From: UBA1447 sp964612185
GTDB taxonomy: Bacteria > Bacillota > Clostridia > Oscillospirales > Acutalibacteraceae
NCBI GenBank assembly: GCA_964612185.1
Contig: CAZTCR010000055.1
Span: 1-15,437, forward strand
Reading direction: 5' to 3'
DNA: 15,437 nucleotides
Position numbers and translations under genes: made by a program. Each line of letters begins with the position of its first letter. Within the stretch, counting starts at the first letter, position 1. Below the pieces are notes generated by a model that was not told the origin of the DNA, made no database searches, and saw only the letters and a list, made by a program, of their open reading frames with translations. Below, in pieces: positions 6,793-15,100 of this stretch.

Positions 6793-9031
6793 AATTGATA
6801 TTTGTAATACAGTGCCATTTGGTTGTGTTTTACAACCAGTTGATGATCTTAGAAAGTTCAACTTCTTCTTTGGTGCAAATGGGACAGGAAAGACTACCAT
6901 AAGTAAAATTCTTGCCGATAATACACAGTTTCCAAATTGTAGAATCAATTGGGAGAACAGCATTCAGCTTGAAACTCGTGTTTATAATCGTGACTTTGTT
7001 GAAAGAAATTTTAATTCACAGAGCAAACTTAAAGGTGTGTTTACTTTAGGTGAACAGGCAACAGATACCATACAGAAAATTGAAGACAAAAAACATGAAA
7101 TAGATGTTTTGAACGATAATATTACACGTATGAATAATACTCTTAATGGTGACGATGGTAATGGCGGAAAGCAGAATGAACTGTTACAATTGGAAGCATA
7201 TTACCGCGACAAGTTCTGGGTTCAAAAGCAAAGACATGACGCAAAATTGTCGGGTGGTTTGGAAGGTTACAGAAATGATAAAGGGAAGTTCAAGGATAAG
7301 GTAATTGCCGAGTCAACAAATAATGCATCTGAAATTTTGTCAGTCACAGAACTTGAGTATAAGGCAGAAAAAATCTTTTCTGGAAATCCTGTTTCGGCAC
7401 AAATAATTGTTTTGCCTGAAACTGACAATCTTCTTGCGCATGAGCAGAATCCAATTTTGAAAAAGCAAGTAATTGGCAAGGAAGATGTCGATATTGCCGC
7501 AATTATAAATAAGCTTGGTAACAGCGATTGGGTTCGTCAAGGGTTATCGTATTATGAATTAAATGATGGCATTTGCCCTTTCTGCCAACAGATAACAAAT
7601 CAAAGCTTTGCTGATAATTTGAACGAATATTTTGATGAAGCTTTTGAGAAAGATAATGCTGCAATAAACAAACTTATTGCTGATTACACAAGTGATGCCG
7701 GCTATCTTCAAGTACAAGTCCAAGGGTACATAGATTCACCATCGGATTTTCTTGATGTTGAAAAGTTGAAAAATAAGAAACAAATCCTCGATACCTTAAT
7801 ATTGGTTAATAATCAGCGACTTGAACAGAAAAAGAAAGAAGCAAGCCTACATGTAAAACTTGACTCATTAAAAAATGTGCTGGATGAAATTACCGAGCTT
7901 ATTGTAGCAGCGAATGTAAAGATTGACGAACATAATTCAATTGTAAGTAATCTTACAAATGAGAGGAAGTTGTTAACTAACCAGGTTTGGAGGTTCATTG
8001 TTGAAGAATTAAAAACAGAAATTACAGAATATAATCAAAAGAAAAGAAATCTCAATGATGCTATAAACAGTTTGAATAAACAAATCTTTACAAGACAAAC
8101 TGAAAAAAATGAAAAAGACGGAGAGCTAAGGGAATTAGAGAAGCAAGTTACAAGCATACAACCTACTCTTGATGGAATTAACGGGCTTCTATCATCTTTT
8201 GGTTTCAAGAGTTTTAGCTTGGCAAAGGGTGAAGATGGTAAAACATATCAGATAGTTCGTGAAAACGGGTCAGAAGCCCAAAACACTTTGAGTGAAGGCG
8301 AAAAAAACTTCGTGACATTCCTATACTTTTATTATTTGCTTAAAGGTAGCCATTCTGAAAGTGGTATGACCGCAGAAAAGATAGTTGTATTTGATGATCC
8401 TGTTTCTAGTCTTGATAGTGATATTTTGTTCATCATCAGTAGCTTAATCAAAGAGCTGTTTGATGATGTTCGTGAGAACAAGGGTACAATTAAACAAATA
8501 TTTGTTCTAACACACAACATTTACTTCCACAAAGAAATAACTTTTAATAGTAGACGTGATAAAAATAGCACATTAAGAGAAGAAAGTTTTTGGTTAGTTA
8601 TGAAACAAGGAACCAATTCAATTGTTGAAAAGCAGGTAAACAATCCCATCAAAACATCCTATGAACTACTTTGGGATGAAGTCCGAAAAAACAGTCGTAA
8701 TAATGCAACTATCCAGAACACACTTCGCAGAATACTTGAAAACTACTTTAAATTACTAGGTGGAATCCCATTGGAAGATTTATATAAAAATTTTTCTGGG
8801 GAAGAGAAGATAACATGCAAAGCTCTTTGTTCATGGATACACGATGGATCTCATAGTGCGTTTGACGATTATTATTTTTCCCCATTAGACAATGAAAGTG
8901 TGGATAGATATTTATCTGTATTTAAAAAAATATTTGAAAAATGTCATCAAATCTCACATTACAATATGATGATGGGAATTAATGCTGAACAAATAGCTTC
9001 TGAGGAGGATACAAATAATGGACAAACTTAA
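6782..9031 (+). CDS. Zinc-hook AAA_13 ATPase, candidate RloC-like anticodon nuclease
   Basis: A 749-residue ABC/Rad50-like ATPase of the AAA_13 (PrrC/RloC) type. Walker A GANGTGKT (31-38), ABC signature LSEGEK (503-508), Walker B VVFDDP (535-540) with D-loop SSLD (542-545), and H-loop LTH (576-578). Between the ATPase halves lies a long coiled-coil region (about 95-470) carrying CPFC at 265-268, matching a CxxC zinc hook. The C-terminal domain (590-749) has R649-x3-E653 followed by H687 and H691. The published PrrC anticodon-nuclease triad is Arg320-x3-Glu324...His356, and RloC shares the triad plus a zinc hook. I infer a tRNA anticodon nuclease acting when restriction is blocked; the nuclease assignment is less certain than the ATPase fold. 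ATG 6782 follows AAGGAG (6769-6774). It overlaps the preceding gene by 11 bp and mod by 14 bp. GC is about 36% in 7081-7380, well below the helicase, suggesting later acquisition. Confidence 0.8.
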   Translation: MIAKIDICNTVPFGCVLQPVDDLRKFNFFFGANGTGKTTISKILADNTQFPNCRINWENSIQLETRVYNRDFVERNFNSQSKLKGVFTLGEQATDTIQKIEDKKHEIDVLNDNITRMNNTLNGDDGNGGKQNELLQLEAYYRDKFWVQKQRHDAKLSGGLEGYRNDKGKFKDKVIAESTNNASEILSVTELEYKAEKIFSGNPVSAQIIVLPETDNLLAHEQNPILKKQVIGKEDVDIAAIINKLGNSDWVRQGLSYYELNDGICPFCQQITNQSFADNLNEYFDEAFEKDNAAINKLIADYTSDAGYLQVQVQGYIDSPSDFLDVEKLKNKKQILDTLILVNNQRLEQKKKEASLHVKLDSLKNVLDEITELIVAANVKIDEHNSIVSNLTNERKLLTNQVWRFIVEELKTEITEYNQKKRNLNDAINSLNKQIFTRQTEKNEKDGELRELEKQVTSIQPTLDGINGLLSSFGFKSFSLAKGEDGKTYQIVRENGSEAQNTLSEGEKNFVTFLYFYYLLKGSHSESGMTAEKIVVFDDPVSSLDSDILFIISSLIKELFDDVRENKGTIKQIFVLTHNIYFHKEITFNSRRDKNSTLREESFWLVMKQGTNSIVEKQVNNPIKTSYELLWDEVRKNSRNNATIQNTLRRILENYFKLLGGIPLEDLYKNFSGEEKITCKALCSWIHDGSHSAFDDYYFSPLDNESVDRYLSVFKKIFEKCHQISHYNMMMGINAEQIASEEDTNNGQT

Positions 9032-10982
9032 AATGCACACACCTAACAAAGTTGACGAAAATGTTGAAAAAATCGGGAAGCTGTTCCCGAATGCGTTGAC
9101 TGAAACAATCAAAGGTTATAACGATGACGGCTCACCAATTATAGAGCGGGCTATTGATTTTGATATTCTCAAACAAGAGCTTTCGAATGTTGTTGTTGAA
9201 GGCAATGAAGAACGCTATCAATTCACTTGGCCGGATAAGAAAAAGTCCATCTTGCTTGCCAACGCGCCCATCGCCAAAACCCTGCGCCCTTGCCGGGAAG
9301 AAAGCGTTGAATTTGATACAACCGAAAATCTTTACATTGAGGGCGACAACCTTGATGTGTTGAAGCTGTTGCAGGAAACTTATCTCGGTAAAGTTAAAAT
9401 GATATACATTGACCCGCCTTACAATACCGGCAACGACTTTGTTTATGAAGATGATTTTGCTCAAAGCACCGATGAATATTTGACGAATAGCGGTCAGTTT
9501 GATGAAGACGAAAACCGCCTTGTTCAGAATACTGAGAGTAACGGGCGGTTTCATACAGACTGGCTGAACATGATTTATCCGCGATTGAAGTTAGCAAAGG
9601 ATTTACTCTCAGACGATGGAGTTATATTTATCAGTATCGATGACAATGAAGTCGAGAATTTAAAGAAAATTTGTGATGATATCTTGGGATGTGACAATTT
9701 TGTTGGTCAAATTGTATGGCAAACAACTCAAAAAAACGACCCGCGTTTTATTGCAATTAATCATGAATATGTGCTTTGTTATGTAAAAAACCTCTTCATA
9801 CAGAATGAAAGTGGAAAATGGAGGACGAAACATCCACTTGTAGACGAGATGATGTATGAATACAACAAGATCAAAGAAAATTATAATTCATTAGAAGCCG
9901 TTCAAAGGCAATGGTTAGAAATAATTAAGAATGATAAATATAGCGCCTTAAAGCATTATAAGTTTGTTGATATAAAAGGGCCATATTTTGCTGCTGATAT
10001 AAGCGACCCACAAAGAAAAGGTCCAAAACATGATTTTGTAATACATCCTATTACAAAGCAAATTTGTAAAGCACCAGCGGGAGGTTATTCACCCAGAGAA
10101 ATTGAAATGAAACGAAGATTAGCAAATGATGAAATTCATTTTGGCTCAACCCACGAATATGTTGTATGCTCAAAAAAGTATTTGACAACGGCTGAAGACC
10201 GTCTTAACAGCGTATATTATGAAGATGGCAGGCGAGCAACAAAAGCATTAGAAAGTATTATTGGCAACAATATATTTGACCATCCAAAATCAGAACTGCT
10301 AATAAAACGACTTTTAGGATTTGTTTCAGAAAAAGATTCATTAATCCTTGACTTCTTCTCCGGTTCTGCCACAACTGCACATGCAGTAATGCAGCTTAAT
10401 GCAGAAGATAGTAGTAGCCGAAGATTTATTATGGTTCAGCTCCCGGAAGAAACAGATGAAAAATCCGAAGCTTACAAAGCAGGTTACAAAAATATCTGTG
10501 AAATTGGCAAAGAGCGCATCCGTCGAGCAGGCAAAAAAATCAAAGATGAAGCAGGATTGACTGCGACAAACCTTGACATCGGTTTCCGTGTGCTTAAAGT
10601 TGACTCAACCAACATGAAAGACATTTATTACAACCCTTCGGAATACACGCAAAACCTGCTGAGCGGATTGGAAGACAATTTTAAAGACGACAGAACACCG
10701 GAGGATTTGCTGTTCCAAATCATGCTTGATTTGGGTGTGCCGCTCTCCAGCAAAATCGAAGAAAAAATGATTGCCGGTAAAAAGGTGTTTGCCGTTGCGG
10801 AAAACTACCTGATTGCCTGCTTTGACAAAAATGTGAGCGATGAAGTGGTAACGGCAACTGCAAAACAAAAACCCTATTACGCCGTTTTCCGCGACAGCGG
10901 GATTGCCGCCGACAGCGTCGCAACCAACTTTGAGCAGATTTTCGCAACATATAGCCCGACGACGGTAAGGAAGGTGCTGTAA
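9018..10982 (+). CDS. mod: Type III restriction-modification DNA adenine methyltransferase (Mod)
   Basis: Methylates adenine N6 in the recognition sequence and supplies sequence specificity to the Res nuclease. At 654 aa it matches EcoP1I/EcoP15I Mod (about 645). The order is that of a beta-class enzyme: motif IV DPPYNTG (132-138) first, the target recognition domain in the middle (about 230-420), then motif I LDFFSGSAT (444-452) for SAM binding. LYIEGDNLDVL (105-115) upstream of DPPY is typical of Mod. ATG 9018 has GAGGAGGA (9002-9009) 8 bases upstream and overlaps the ATPase gene by 14 bp. The middle of the gene is AT-rich (about 32% GC in 9721-10020) compared with 43% in 9241-9540 and 45% in 10621-10860, consistent with exchange of the recognition domain. 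Unusually, res does not follow directly: two genes lie between. Confidence 0.93.
   Translation: MDKLKMHTPNKVDENVEKIGKLFPNALTETIKGYNDDGSPIIERAIDFDILKQELSNVVVEGNEERYQFTWPDKKKSILLANAPIAKTLRPCREESVEFDTTENLYIEGDNLDVLKLLQETYLGKVKMIYIDPPYNTGNDFVYEDDFAQSTDEYLTNSGQFDEDENRLVQNTESNGRFHTDWLNMIYPRLKLAKDLLSDDGVIFISIDDNEVENLKKICDDILGCDNFVGQIVWQTTQKNDPRFIAINHEYVLCYVKNLFIQNESGKWRTKHPLVDEMMYEYNKIKENYNSLEAVQRQWLEIIKNDKYSALKHYKFVDIKGPYFAADISDPQRKGPKHDFVIHPITKQICKAPAGGYSPREIEMKRRLANDEIHFGSTHEYVVCSKKYLTTAEDRLNSVYYEDGRRATKALESIIGNNIFDHPKSELLIKRLLGFVSEKDSLILDFFSGSATTAHAVMQLNAEDSSSRRFIMVQLPEETDEKSEAYKAGYKNICEIGKERIRRAGKKIKDEAGLTATNLDIGFRVLKVDSTNMKDIYYNPSEYTQNLLSGLEDNFKDDRTPEDLLFQIMLDLGVPLSSKIEEKMIAGKKVFAVAENYLIACFDKNVSDEVVTATAKQKPYYAVFRDSGIAADSVATNFEQIFATYSPTTVRKVL
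9708..10277 (+). other. AT-rich target recognition domain segment of mod
   Basis: It corresponds to Mod residues of about 230-420, between the DPPY half and the SAM-binding half, where type III Mod proteins carry the variable target recognition domain. By hand count GC drops to about 32% here and recovers to about 45% in the last third of the gene. The borders are approximate; the AT-rich stretch seems to run from about 9590 to about 10470. The reading frame is intact. Confidence 0.6.
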
Positions 10983-10984
10983 AA

Positions 10985-11572
10985 ATGAAAGATAATTCTC
11001 TTATCCATCCTATACAACTTATAGGAAACTGGGATGAAGGCTGGGCTTTAGATCTACATTCTATTAGGAGTGTGCCTATAGGAGAAGATGCATTTGGGCA
11101 TATGGTATTTGATACTGATAGATCAGTAATAGGTGAGCAGGTATTTCTTTTAAAAAACCGAGGGCAAGATACAGTTAATAAAATTTTGATACTGGCGAGA
11201 TTTTTTTTAGATGAATGGCCTGCGATGGAAACAGTCAATATGATAATTCCGGCTCCGCCAACATTAAAAGACAGGGCATATCAACCGGTATTTGAGATTG
11301 CAGGCGCAATTGCAGAGTATTATGATATCCCATACGAATTAAATGCTTTGGGAAAGATCAGTTCAGATCAACAAAAGAATGCACCTCTTGGTCAAAGAAA
11401 TATTGAGGGTAAAATAATTTGCAATATCAACGCAGATAAGGAGCTTAATATTTTAATCATTGATGATATATATGATACCGGTGCGACACTAAATGAATGT
11501 GTAAGAGTCTTAAGATACCATCCATTAATTAAAAACATATTTGTATTTACTATGACAAAAACAAGGGGATAA
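10985..11572 (+). CDS. ComF-like phosphoribosyltransferase, defence-operon accessory
   Basis: A type I phosphoribosyltransferase fold protein (195 aa). The PRPP-binding loop is LIIDDIYDTGATLNE (157-171), matching the DD-x-x-(D/T)TGAT consensus with both acidic residues present, so PRPP binding is likely. MIIPAPPTLKDRAYQP (86-101) and SSDQQKNAPLGQRN (126-139) align with conserved ComF regions (PxP...R, then Q-rich/ERxxN). The N-terminal zinc finger of ComFC is missing; residues 1-60 carry instead a segment (GNWDEGWALDLH, 14-25) I do not recognise. The gene starts 2 bp after mod (ATG 10985, AAGGAAGGTG upstream) and ends 1 bp before the SLOG gene, so the two are probably partners. It could make or consume a nucleotide, or modify a base or protein; the substrate is unknown. 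Low GC (about 37% in sampled lines) matches the SLOG gene. Confidence 0.78.
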   Translation: MKDNSLIHPIQLIGNWDEGWALDLHSIRSVPIGEDAFGHMVFDTDRSVIGEQVFLLKNRGQDTVNKILILARFFLDEWPAMETVNMIIPAPPTLKDRAYQPVFEIAGAIAEYYDIPYELNALGKISSDQQKNAPLGQRNIEGKIICNINADKELNILIIDDIYDTGATLNECVRVLRYHPLIKNIFVFTMTKTRG

Positions 11573-11573
11573 G

Positions 11574-12140
11574 ATGAAAGTATTCATTGCAGGACCACGA
11601 GCTGTTTCAAAACTTAATACAGATGTTGAAACAAGGCTAAAAACATTAATAGATAAGGGTATTACTGTATTAGTCGGCGATGCTAATGGCATTGATAAAG
11701 CCGTTCAGGAATATTATTCCAAATCACATTACGAAAATGTGATTGTGTATTCATCTGCCGGTAAAACGAGAAACAATTTAGGTAAATGGAAAGTTGAAAG
11801 TGTGGAAGTTGAAAAGGGCTTAAGGGGTTTTGATTTCTTTCAACAAAAAGATATGGCAATGGCTAAAGATGCAGACCATGGCTTTATGATTTGGAACGGA
11901 GAGAGCAAGGGGACTTTAAGTAATATCATCAATCTGATTAGTTTCAACAAAAAGGTGTTAGTGTATTTTCTATCCGAAAAACAATTTATTACTCTTAACA
12001 AAATGATCGAATTGAATGAGTTGCTTTTAAGATGTCCTGAGAAAACCCAGACTTTATATAATGATATCATAAATAAATTGCCTTCAATTGAAACACAGTT
12101 GTCTTTGTTTGATTTGCCGGGGGAAAACGATGAAGTTTAA
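11574..12140 (+). CDS. SLOG-domain (YspA/DUF2493-like) nucleotide-sensor protein
   Basis: A 188-residue protein with a Rossmann-like SLOG domain of the DprA/YspA/LOG group. MKVFIAGPRA (1-10) is the first strand and glycine turn, LVGDANGID (33-41) the phosphate-binding loop, and FMIWNGESKGTLSNI (104-118) the second ligand loop with the GT signature. SLOG domains bind nucleotides or their derivatives and in conflict systems are proposed sensors or processors of signalling nucleotides. After a helical stretch (135-170) the protein ends with QLSLFD (175-180), matching the bacterial sliding-clamp-binding consensus QL(S/D)LF in an exposed tail. AAGGGG (11563-11568) lies 5 bases before ATG 11574. 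The gene is 1 bp after the phosphoribosyltransferase and overlaps res by 11 bp. I infer a two-gene module: the transferase makes or edits a nucleotide that the SLOG protein binds. Confidence 0.75.
   Translation: MKVFIAGPRAVSKLNTDVETRLKTLIDKGITVLVGDANGIDKAVQEYYSKSHYENVIVYSSAGKTRNNLGKWKVESVEVEKGLRGFDFFQQKDMAMAKDADHGFMIWNGESKGTLSNIINLISFNKKVLVYFLSEKQFITLNKMIELNELLLRCPEKTQTLYNDIINKLPSIETQLSLFDLPGENDEV
12096..12113 (+). other. Candidate sliding-clamp-binding motif in the SLOG protein tail
   Basis: It encodes QLSLFD at residues 175-180 of 188. QL(S/D)LF is the pentapeptide by which polymerases, MutS/MutL and other proteins dock on the beta clamp, usually in a flexible terminus as here. A five-residue match can occur by chance. 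Confidence 0.4.
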
Positions 12141-15100
12141 CTTTAAAATCCAACAATACCAAACCGACGCCGTCAACAGCGTCGTCAATGTCTTTGCCGG
12201 TCAACCCTACATCGGCAGGGTTAAATATGTCCGGGATATCGGGATAGCGAAAAAAGATACGCAGATAACCTTCAATAATGTCGAAACCTTTGCGGAAGAC
12301 GCAAAGCTGGGCTTCGGCAACGCCGACATTGTTTTGGAAGACAAGGATATCCTGAAAAACATCAAAGACATCCAGCGAAAAAACAATATCAAGCAGTCAA
12401 ACGCGCTTGTGGAGCATTTGGGGCGCTGCAGCTTGGATATTGAAATGGAAACGGGCACGGGCAAAACCTATGTTTATATCAAAACGATATTTGAAATGAA
12501 TAAGCTTTACGGCTGGAACAAGTTCATTGTGGTGGTGCCTTCAATCGCTATTCGCGAGGGCGTTAAAAAGTCCTTTGAAATGACGCAGGAACACTTTATG
12601 GAGCATTATGGCAAAAAAGCACGGTTCTTTATTTACAGCAGCAAGAATTTGACCGAGATTGACAACTATAGCAGCAGCGCCGGCATTAATGTGATGATCA
12701 TCAATATACAAGCCTTCAATACCCGCGGCGCGGATGCAAGGCGGATATATGAAAAACTGGATGAGTTCGGCTCAAGGCGGCCGATAGATGTTATTAAGGC
12801 GAACAACCCGGTTGTTATTCTGGACGAACCGCAGAAGATGGGCGGCGCAGCAACACAGACATCGCTGAAAGAGTTCAACCCGCTGTTTTGCCTGAACTAT
12901 TCCGCAACACTTGCCAAGCAGAACAATATGGTATATGTGCTGGACGCTTTGGACGCCTACAACAAGCGGCTGGTTAAAAAGATTGAGGTCAAGGGTTTTG
13001 AAGTGAAAAACTTCCGGGGTACGGACAAATACCTGTATCTGGAAAATATCATTGTCTCGGCTAAAAAACCGCCGATGGCAAAAATTGAATTTGAAATCAA
13101 CTATCAAAACTCGATTAACCGCGAAGCGCGCATACTTGGCGTTTCCGACAATCTTTATTATTTGTCTGCCGGTAAGAACATGCCGCCATTGGAGCAGTAT
13201 AAAGGCTACGCAATAGCGGAAGTTGACCCGGTAAAAGGCACCGTCACCTTTACCAACGGCGAGACCATCATGCGGGGCGATGTGGTAGGGGATATATCCG
13301 AGCGGGATATGCGCCGCATCCAAATCCGTGAAACCATCGTGTCCCACTTTGAAAAAGAAGAAAAGCTGTTTAACGCCGGGATTAAGACGCTGTCCCTTTT
13401 CTTTATCGACGAAGTCGCGAAATATAGGCAATATAACGACGCGGGGGACGAAATCAACTCCGAATACGGTGATATGTTTGAGCAGGAATATATCAGCGTT
13501 TTTAATGAGTACATCACGCTGGAAGATACGCCGTATATCAAATACTTAAAAAGCATTGAAGTGAAAGATACCCACAAGGGCTATTTCAGCATCGACAAAA
13601 CCGGCAGATTCATCAACAGTGCAACCAAGCGGAATTCCGACGAGAGCGACGATATTTCCGCCTATGATTTGATTTTGAAAAACAAGGAGCGCCTGCTGAG
13701 CTTTGAGGAACCGACACGGTTCATTTTCTCCCACTCCGCCCTGCGCGAAGGGTGGGACAACCCCAATGTATTCCAGATTTGCACCCTCAAGCACAGCGAC
13801 AGCACCACCGGCAAACGGCAGGAAGTCGGGCGCGGTCTGCGTATTTGCGTCAACAGCAGCGGGGACAGGATGGACGCCGAAACCTGCGGGGATACGGTGC
13901 ATAAAATCAACAAGCTCACCGTTATCGCGAGCGAGAGCTATAAAAAGTTTGTGACGGAGTTGCAAAGCCAGATTAAAGAGGTGCTGTACGACAGGCCGTC
14001 GAAGGCTACCTTTGAGTATTTTATGGGCAAATGTATTGCCGCAGGCGATGCAACCGTTGTAATCAATGATGAGCAGGCAAGGGATATTTACCGCTATCTT
14101 GTCAAAAACGACTATGTAGACAACAAGGACAATGTGACCGACAATTACCGAACCGATTTGGAAAACAACTGCCTCCAACCGCTGCCGCTGGAACTCACCG
14201 AGCTTGCAGACGGGATACACGAATTGATTCAAGGCGTGTTTGATGACAGGGTTCTTGCGAACATGGTGGAAGATGCTAACAAAACAAAGATTACCGAAAA
14301 CAAGCTCAACGAAAATTTCTTGAAACAGGAGTTTCAAACGCTCTGGAACTATATCAACCACAAATACGCCTACACGGTTGAGTTTGATTCAAATGAGCTC
14401 ATAACAAAGGCTGTTGCGCACATCAACGATAAAATGTTTGTTTCCGAACTGCTGTACACGGAAACGATCGCATCGCAAAAGGATGTATTGAAAGAAGAAG
14501 AAATTGAAGACAACACCAGTTTTGGTCCCACCAAGACGAAAACCAAAGCCCTGGCACACGCGCAAGCCAGCCAAATAAAATACGATTTGGTCGGGAAAAT
14601 CGCGGAAGGCACAACGCTCACTAGAAAGACGGTTGTCGCTATCCTGCAAGGGCTAAAAGATTATATTTTTGCCATGTTCAGGAATAACCCGGAAGAATTC
14701 ATCAACAAAGCCATCAAGCTGATTAAGGAACAAAAGGCGACGATGATTGTTGAGCATATCAGCTACAATCAACTCGACGGTAAATATGACAGCGATATTT
14801 TCACCGCCGAAAAGCACGGGCAGGATTTTGACAAGGCCTTCCGGGCAACAAAGCACATTCAGGATTTTGTTTTCACCGACGGCACGGCGGATCAAAGTGT
14901 GGAGCGCCGGTTTGCGCAGGAGCTGGACAGCGCAACCGAGGTATGTGTCTATGCCAAGCTGCCGAAGGGTTTTGCAATACCCACACCGGTCGGCAATTAT
15001 TCGCCGGACTGGGCGATAGCTTTTTTTGAAGGTTCGGTTAAACATATCTATTTTATTGCGGAAACAAAAGGCTCCATGAGCAGCCTTGATTTGCGGCCGA

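Noticed and set aside
6782..9031. ATPase as an OLD/Septu (PtuA)-type or SbcC protein
   Set aside because: No TOPRIM or HNH partner is present, the zinc hook is short-insert CPFC, and the C-terminal R-x3-E...H domain is not expected in SbcC; the RloC/PrrC group fits better, though not proven.
12088..12129. Longer Res protein starting at 12088
   Set aside because: The extra 14 residues are out-of-frame SLOG coding sequence without a ribosome binding site; ATG 12130 gives the normal Res N-terminus.
10985..12140. Phosphoribosyltransferase-SLOG pair as a toxin-antitoxin or CBASS-like module
   Set aside because: Neither protein has a toxin, cyclase or effector signature; only nucleotide-handling folds are visible, so a signalling role is inferred without naming a known system.
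13546..14361. Long minus-strand open frame (271 aa), with others at 12772-13431 and 14653-15297
   Set aside because: They lie wholly or largely opposite res, have no ribosome binding sites or recognisable domains, and arise from its codon bias.
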